From: Perkinsus olseni
Taxonomy: Eukaryota > Perkinsozoa > Perkinsida > Perkinsidae
DNA length: 23,266 nt
NCBI GenBank assembly: GCA_013115135.1
Contig: JABANP010000674.1
Coordinates: 1-23,266 of the forward strand
Reading direction: 5' to 3'
Below are positions 19,369 through 23,266 of the stretch, in pieces (position 1 is the first letter of the stretch; each line of letters starts with the position of its first letter). A model generated the notes under the pieces. It saw only the letters and a list, made by a program, of their open reading frames with translations. It was not told the DNA's origin and did no database searches. The position numbers and the translations under genes are program-made.

Positions 19369-19970
19369 GTCTCAGTGGAAGCGAAAGTCTTCGTTAATCA
19401 ACTTGTTAAACAGTAACATCCGTCTTCACAGTGAGGACCGACATGCCGCATCTTGATGATGATTGTATCGGTGATCCTTCGGCCTTTCGACGAGTTCGGA
19501 AGTCCTTTAGATAGCCGTGATTATTGAGAGTGTTGATGATATACCCTCAGCGTCTCAGTGAAAGCGCATACTCCGTTACTCAACTTGTTACACATTAACA
19601 TCCGTCTTCACAGTGAGGACCGACATGGTGCCTACATCTTGATGATGATTGTATCGGTGATCCTTCGGCCTTTCGACGAGTTCGGAAGTCCTCCCGATTG
19701 ATGTCATTACTACAAGAGTTGATGAATTACTCTCACAGTCTCAGTGGAAGCGAAAGTCTTCGTTAATCAACTTGTTATACAGTAACATCCGTCTTCACAG
19801 TGAGGACCGACATGCCGCATCTTGATGATGATTGTATCGGTGATCCTTCGGCCTTTCGACGAGTTCGGAAGTCCTCCCGATTGATGTGATTACTACAAGA
19901 GTTGATGAATTACTCTCACCGTCTCAGTGAAAGCGCATACTCCGTTACTCAACTTGTTATACAGTAACAA
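19369..19970. repeat. ~183-bp satellite-like repeat, 3.3 copies
   Basis: Units begin with GTCTCAGTG(G/A)AAGCG at 19369, 19552, 19738 and 19921 (periods 183, 186, 183). Copies 1 and 3 resemble each other more than copies 2 and 4 at the start (GAAAGTCTTCG against GCATACTCCG), suggesting a dimeric higher-order unit. A conserved core, GATGATGATTGTATCGGTG, is followed by a TTCGGCC...GAGTTCGGAAG segment. Confidence 0.93.
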
Positions 19971-20779
19971 CCGAACGCGATGCTCGGAGGGCGTTGGAGA
20001 ATGAGAAGTTACTGCGTCAACACAAGTAGTGCTTTGAGTTATAGTGGGACGGGCCCATAGGTCCCGTGGGTGAAGCCGGGTTCTCTATAAGGCGCGCCGA
20101 GCTCTGACTTAGGAGCATAATGGGACCACACCCCTCTCTCCAAATTCTGTTAAAATTGTCTGATGGTCGCGGGTCTTTCGCTGAGAAAAGTGAGTCACTG
20201 AACGCGAGCGGACTCAGTCCTCGGACTGGTCGAACGCATGAACACATCACTTCTATACCTCCTGAATCAGGGTTCTGGAATTCTCATGCCTACTTCCGTA
20301 TTCGCAACATCGCTAGTTAGGATGCAAACTTGTGTCGATTGAGCGCAACCCATTCGTGACCAAATATCTGTCGGCGGCAGCCCAGGCCGAATTCTCGTCA
20401 ATAAATGCCTGAGTGAGCGTTCGTAACTCTGGCATCCAATCCGGACTTGATGGGCTCGCGATCGAAGTATTTCATACGCCTGGCTCGATACTGCCTTCCC
20501 TGAGTGAATAAGGAACCTCTGATGCACTGTTCTTGACCGCGTCTCATACGCTGTTCTTGACCGCTCGGCGATTACCGAGGATAGATCACTGGGCATCAGT
20601 ACGGCTCAATATATCCCTTCTCCATCTTGTTCTCATGCTTTGGAAGGTGTGCGGGTACGCATCCCTGAGAAGAGGAAGCAAACAAGAAGAGAAATTGGCA
20701 TCGGTTTGTTCGCTCAGTCACTTTTCTGCTCAGCCTTCAGCCAGAATTTAGATCCACTGATTCTAACTTCCTTGCCGCG
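19971..20779. other. No supported gene
   Basis: Frames on the minus strand at 20267-20596 and the plus strand at 20120-20320 are of chance length without family motifs. CTGTTCTTGACCGC occurs twice near 20530-20565. Nothing else is assigned. Confidence 0.4.
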
Positions 20780-21134
20780 ATGTCTCGCAGCATCGGCTAC
20801 CGCAGCCACGAAGCGAAATATGCTCATGTCGCCCTCCTCCGTGAAAGGATACCGGTCATGAGAATGATCACCTCTAATATCCCTGACACTACTGACGGCT
20901 ACAATCCCACCGGAGATGTAAGTCTACTCCTACTACCTTTTTTCTTCCTACACCTAATCAACTACCTCGGCAAAGCTTCAGCCGGAAGGGGGCTCACCAA
21001 GGGGACGGGCCATCTACAGGCCCCGAAACCTGTGTGCCGCCGAGGCCGTATACTGCGCTCAGCGCGGTCGGCACAAGGGCACCCAACAACTTCTACTACT
21101 CCAATTACTACTACTACAAGTCAAGCCAGTATAG
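20780..21134 (+). CDS. Possible two-exon hypothetical protein
   Basis: Unknown and weakly supported. Exon 1, 20780-20917, starts MSRSIGYRSHEAKYAHV and ends NPTGD before a strong donor, GTAAGT. A 64-bp intron with a pyrimidine tract and CTAATC branch-like word ends at CTTCAG (20981). Exon 2, 20982-21134, is in phase 0 and reads PEGGSPRGRAIYRPRN, then a Leu/Gln repeat and a stop; total 96 residues. Without splicing the frame stays open to 21169 and would contain a hydrophobic LLLLPFFFLHLINYL. On the opposite strand the same DNA has LVVVVIGVVEVVG, similar to the membrane segments elsewhere in the window, so the true coding strand is in doubt. Confidence 0.3.
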
Positions 21135-21242
21135 ACCGAGAAGAAAAATACTCTAGTGCTCTTCTTTAATTGGGATAGGACTCTTCGTCTTCAGTGGGGT
21201 ATTCACACCTGTGGGAACTCATTTACGAAAAGAGTTCATATT

Positions 21243-21259
21243 CCGGGAATAATTCCCGG
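21243..21259. repeat. Perfect 8-bp palindrome CCGGGAAT-A-ATTCCCGG
   Basis: The 17-bp inverted repeat lies 14 bp beyond the stop of the small module at 21273-21401 (downstream on its strand). A binding site or 3' structure is possible; no other support. Confidence 0.7.
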
Positions 21260-21272
21260 TCCATCCCACCAC

Positions 21273-21401
21273 TTAGATATTGAGCGGCGGAGAATCGCAA
21301 ATGATAGCTTCGACGCCTGGGAGCTCGGAGTCCATCCTTCTTCCGACCTCTGCCAGTCCTACTCCAGAGGTTCTTGGGGGAGTATGCAGATCTTCTTCCA
21401 T
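21273..21401 (-). CDS. Small conserved module, copy 2 (42 residues)
   Basis: MEEDLHTPPRTSG...GRRMDSELPGVEAIIC, then a short tail and TAA. The ATG follows a good acceptor (TCTTGTAG|G), and a strong donor (GAG|GTACGTG) lies about 80 bp upstream at the end of the membrane exon of the gene at 21486-22498, which suggests it can be a further, alternatively spliced exon of that gene. Joining there would need a different frame from the membrane exon, so a separate gene is also possible. Homologous to 16770-16901. Confidence 0.5.
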   Translation of the reverse strand: MEEDLHTPPRTSGVGLAEVGRRMDSELPGVEAIICDSPPLNI

Positions 21402-21485
21402 CCTACAAGACGAGGGACCGGATAGGACCGTAGAGTGCCACGCTTAGCTACGCCAAGCTATCAGCTAGACTATGTAACACGTACC

Positions 21486-22498
21486 TCAGTGTTGTTTGAG
21501 AAGCTCCAGATCCCGCAACATCTCCGTGAGTCCCCTTCTCGAGGCAGCTCGTTGGTCGAATAGCCGGGAAAAGTACTCTTGGCGTTGGCAGTGGACGAGT
21601 TGGCTTACTATAAGGACCAAGAGGTAACCCGGTATCAACCCTGTTAGTATCTTCGTCAATAAATCCATCGAATATGGATCCACCACTCCCGGTGCTGCTC
21701 AGGAATCGCGGGAGTTCTCCCGTCCAATTTTGTGTGCTTATGAAGGATGCCTACGTGAAAAACTGACGGTGGGCAGGGCTGAGAGTGGGTGCATTTCAAT
21801 GAAGTCACTATTATTTGGAGGACTCAGTCTCTGGTGGGCCGGTCTCACCTCCGCATGCTCGGGTACAGGAATGATTTCCTCTAATCCGTGCCCTTGTGCC
21901 TCTCGCATGGAAGGAGGAACTCCACGACTCACTCTTGAGGTTCGCGGCTTCGAACTCGGAAGGCGTCGCGGTCGCTGGCGTCGTGTAGCTGCTTGCTTGT
22001 TCCGTCTTGTTCCTCCACCTGCAATGAGTTTCACTGAGTTCGGCGAGTAAAGTTCCTCCTACCTTTTCCGTAGGCCCGTCCACCTTGATCTTTAGAACCA
22101 TTAGCAGAAGGAGGGGCAGCTTGAGACACTCCAGATGGATGAGTAGGAGGCTTCCTCCGTCTCGTTGATTCGCAACGCTTCCCGTTCCGGTCAAACCAAC
22201 TGCTATATTGACTTCCTAACTCTTCGGCGATCCTCCTCGCTTTCTCTAGTCCCGAGCGGCGAACAGACAGGCCCAGCGGGGGAGTACCCATACCGCTGCG
22301 AATCAAAAGTAGCCAGCGTTTGCATATTTCTGTGAAGCGAGCCGATGGCAGTTGTTTCAGAATTGTCCACTCGGTAATGTCGAGCTTGAGCCCACGATCT
22401 TGCGCCGCTTTTTTGAGATCACGTCGCACGTTTCCTTTGTCAGTCCCCCAGCCCTTGCCCCTCCCAATCCGGCCTGGACATCTTCTCGAAGGGTTCAT
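21486..22498 (-). CDS. Basic protein with one C-terminal membrane helix, three exons
   Basis: Function unknown. Exons 22498-22063, 22018-21755 and 21694-21486; introns of 44 and 60 bp (GTAGGA...TTGCAG, GTAGGC...GAGCAG), phase 1 at both. About 302 residues. The N-terminal ~80 residues look folded (LDITEWTILKQLPSARFTEI, CKRWLLLIRSG). A long basic, Pro/Ser-rich middle follows (GTRRNKQAATRRQRPRR). The third exon has a membrane helix, ILTGLIPGYLLVLIVSQL, near residue 250, and about 35 charged residues after it, so it looks like a single-pass protein. The start at 22498 is the first Met and matches the fragment at 17106. The upstream 150 bp is AT-rich with repeated ATTGGTAT. The last intron acceptor is only moderately good. 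Confidence 0.6.
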
Positions 22499-23050
22499 GA
22501 ATGACAGCCGAGATCAAAGGCACATACGATCCCTTTATTGACATACAATAGTGTTTAAACGCGACCCGAAGTATGTATGAATCGGTGACGGTATATTGAG
22601 ATACATTGATTGGTATGATACAAATGGTATATATCGGAAATCGATTGGTATATCTTACTCACTTTCTTGAGGTGATCCGTATCAGATGCTATGTTGAAGT
22701 ATGAAATTGACCTGGCCTAGCTAATGGCATCGGTGCCACTTGACGATGGTTGTCCATAGCACGCATAAGCGGTGATCCTCTCAGCACGAGCGCGACCGGC
22801 GATCTAGCCAGGGAAGGTACGAAATAAACTTACACTGAAAGTAGAAGCTCCGACTAAGAAGAGCATCGATATCTATTGCTGTCACTTCTGGATACCCTCA
22901 CAGGAGGATGGGGGAGAATCACACCAAATGACTTCGCGCACGCGTGCTCCCATCGAAAGAGTGACTGAGGCGAGTGCTAGCACATAGTGATCAGTAAAAT
23001 CCGGATGATTCAACGAGTTCAGAGGCCCTCCAGATAGCGCTGGTTGTTAG
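22499..23050. other. Upstream spacer
   Basis: No gene seen. AT-rich 22540-22680 has ATTGGTAT-type repeats (near 22610, 22625 and 22645) and may hold the promoter of the minus-strand gene starting at 22498. From about 22985 a strongly diverged unit of the satellite begins. Confidence 0.45.
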
Positions 23051-23071
23051 AACACTTCTAATAGAAGTGTT
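23051..23071. repeat. Perfect 10-bp palindrome within a diverged satellite unit
   Basis: AACACTTCTA at 23051-23060 and TAGAAGTGTT at 23062-23071 flank a single A. The matching position in the 19.4-kb satellite copies (GAGAGTGTTGATGATATA) has only the right half, so the palindrome arose in this copy. Confidence 0.8.
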
Positions 23072-23088
23072 AATGATATATCCGCACT

Positions 23089-23266
23089 TTCTCAGTGGGA
23101 GCAAGAACTCCCGGTACTCAAATTCTTACTCAGCAACATCCATGCCGCATCTTGATGATGATTGTATCGGTGATCCTTCGGCCTTTCGACGAGTTCGGAA
23201 GTCCTCCCGATTGATGTGATTACTACAAGAGATGATGAATTACTCTCACAGTCTCAGTGGAAGCGA
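23089..23266. repeat. Second block of the ~183-bp satellite
   Basis: From 23131 to 23266 the sequence is almost identical to 19810-19935 and 19625-19753. The unit starting at 23089 is 162 bp because about 21 bp (GTCTTCACAGTGAGGACCGAC in the other block) is missing. The next unit starts at 23251 and runs off the window, so the array continues beyond it. Confidence 0.9.

Noticed and set aside
21811..22194. 127-codon minus-strand frame
   Set aside because: It reads through the 44-bp intron in the wrong frame; the spliced three-exon model explains the region better.

Overview
The window looks like nuclear DNA of a single-celled eukaryote. Recognisable genes are split by short spliceosomal introns (42-85 bp is typical) with GT/GC...AG borders and phases that match across the joins. 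Gene density is moderate, and there is a lot of tandem and dispersed repeat DNA. My best guess is an alveolate of the Perkinsus type; that is inference from gene style, not proof. No bacterial operon, rRNA, CRISPR or phage signal was seen.

Layout. 1-3.1 kb: mostly unassigned, with two nested CTAG-type palindromes at 1295-1337. 3.1-3.9 kb: a three-exon gene of unknown function on the plus strand. 4.6-5.75 kb: an intact six-exon divergent-loop cyclophilin on the minus strand, with one GC-AG intron and five TTCGGGG boxes spaced 20-21 bp apart in its upstream region. 6.4-6.8 kb: a tRNA-like element that lacks an anticodon arm, and a perfect 13-bp hairpin. 7.4-9.5 kb: a striking minus-strand array of alternating 96-nt (32-residue) exons in about 600-bp genomic units, ending in a longer unique exon. 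9.4-12.6 kb: a MULE-type transposase gene (zinc finger, DDE core, SWIM finger) with a 631-bp intron that holds a 36/37-bp minisatellite and a one-base frameshift in an A run. 12.7-14.05 kb: a 30-bp minisatellite whose units are a codon-by-codon amplification of a transmembrane-helix coding segment; a single-copy relative lies at 16424-16447. 14.2-14.7 kb: a Rap1-Myb/SANT-like gene. 15.2-16.06 kb and 17.27-18.9 kb: two RPA1-like (replication protein A large subunit) genes sharing exon lengths and intron phases; both end right after DNA-binding domain B. 16.1-17.1 kb and 21.3-22.5 kb: two related loci with single-pass membrane-protein exons and a small conserved C-terminal module. 19.4-20.0 kb and 23.0-23.27 kb: a ~183-bp satellite-like repeat.

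How it fits together. Nearly all recognisable genes from 7 to 22.5 kb lie on the minus strand. They look like an accessory region shaped by transposition and local duplication: a transposase, a DNA-binding Myb-like neighbour, single-strand-DNA-binding RPA1 paralogs and repeated membrane-protein modules. The cyclophilin is the only clear housekeeping gene. Exon borders were read by eye from splice motifs, phase and family similarity; start exons are the least certain part.
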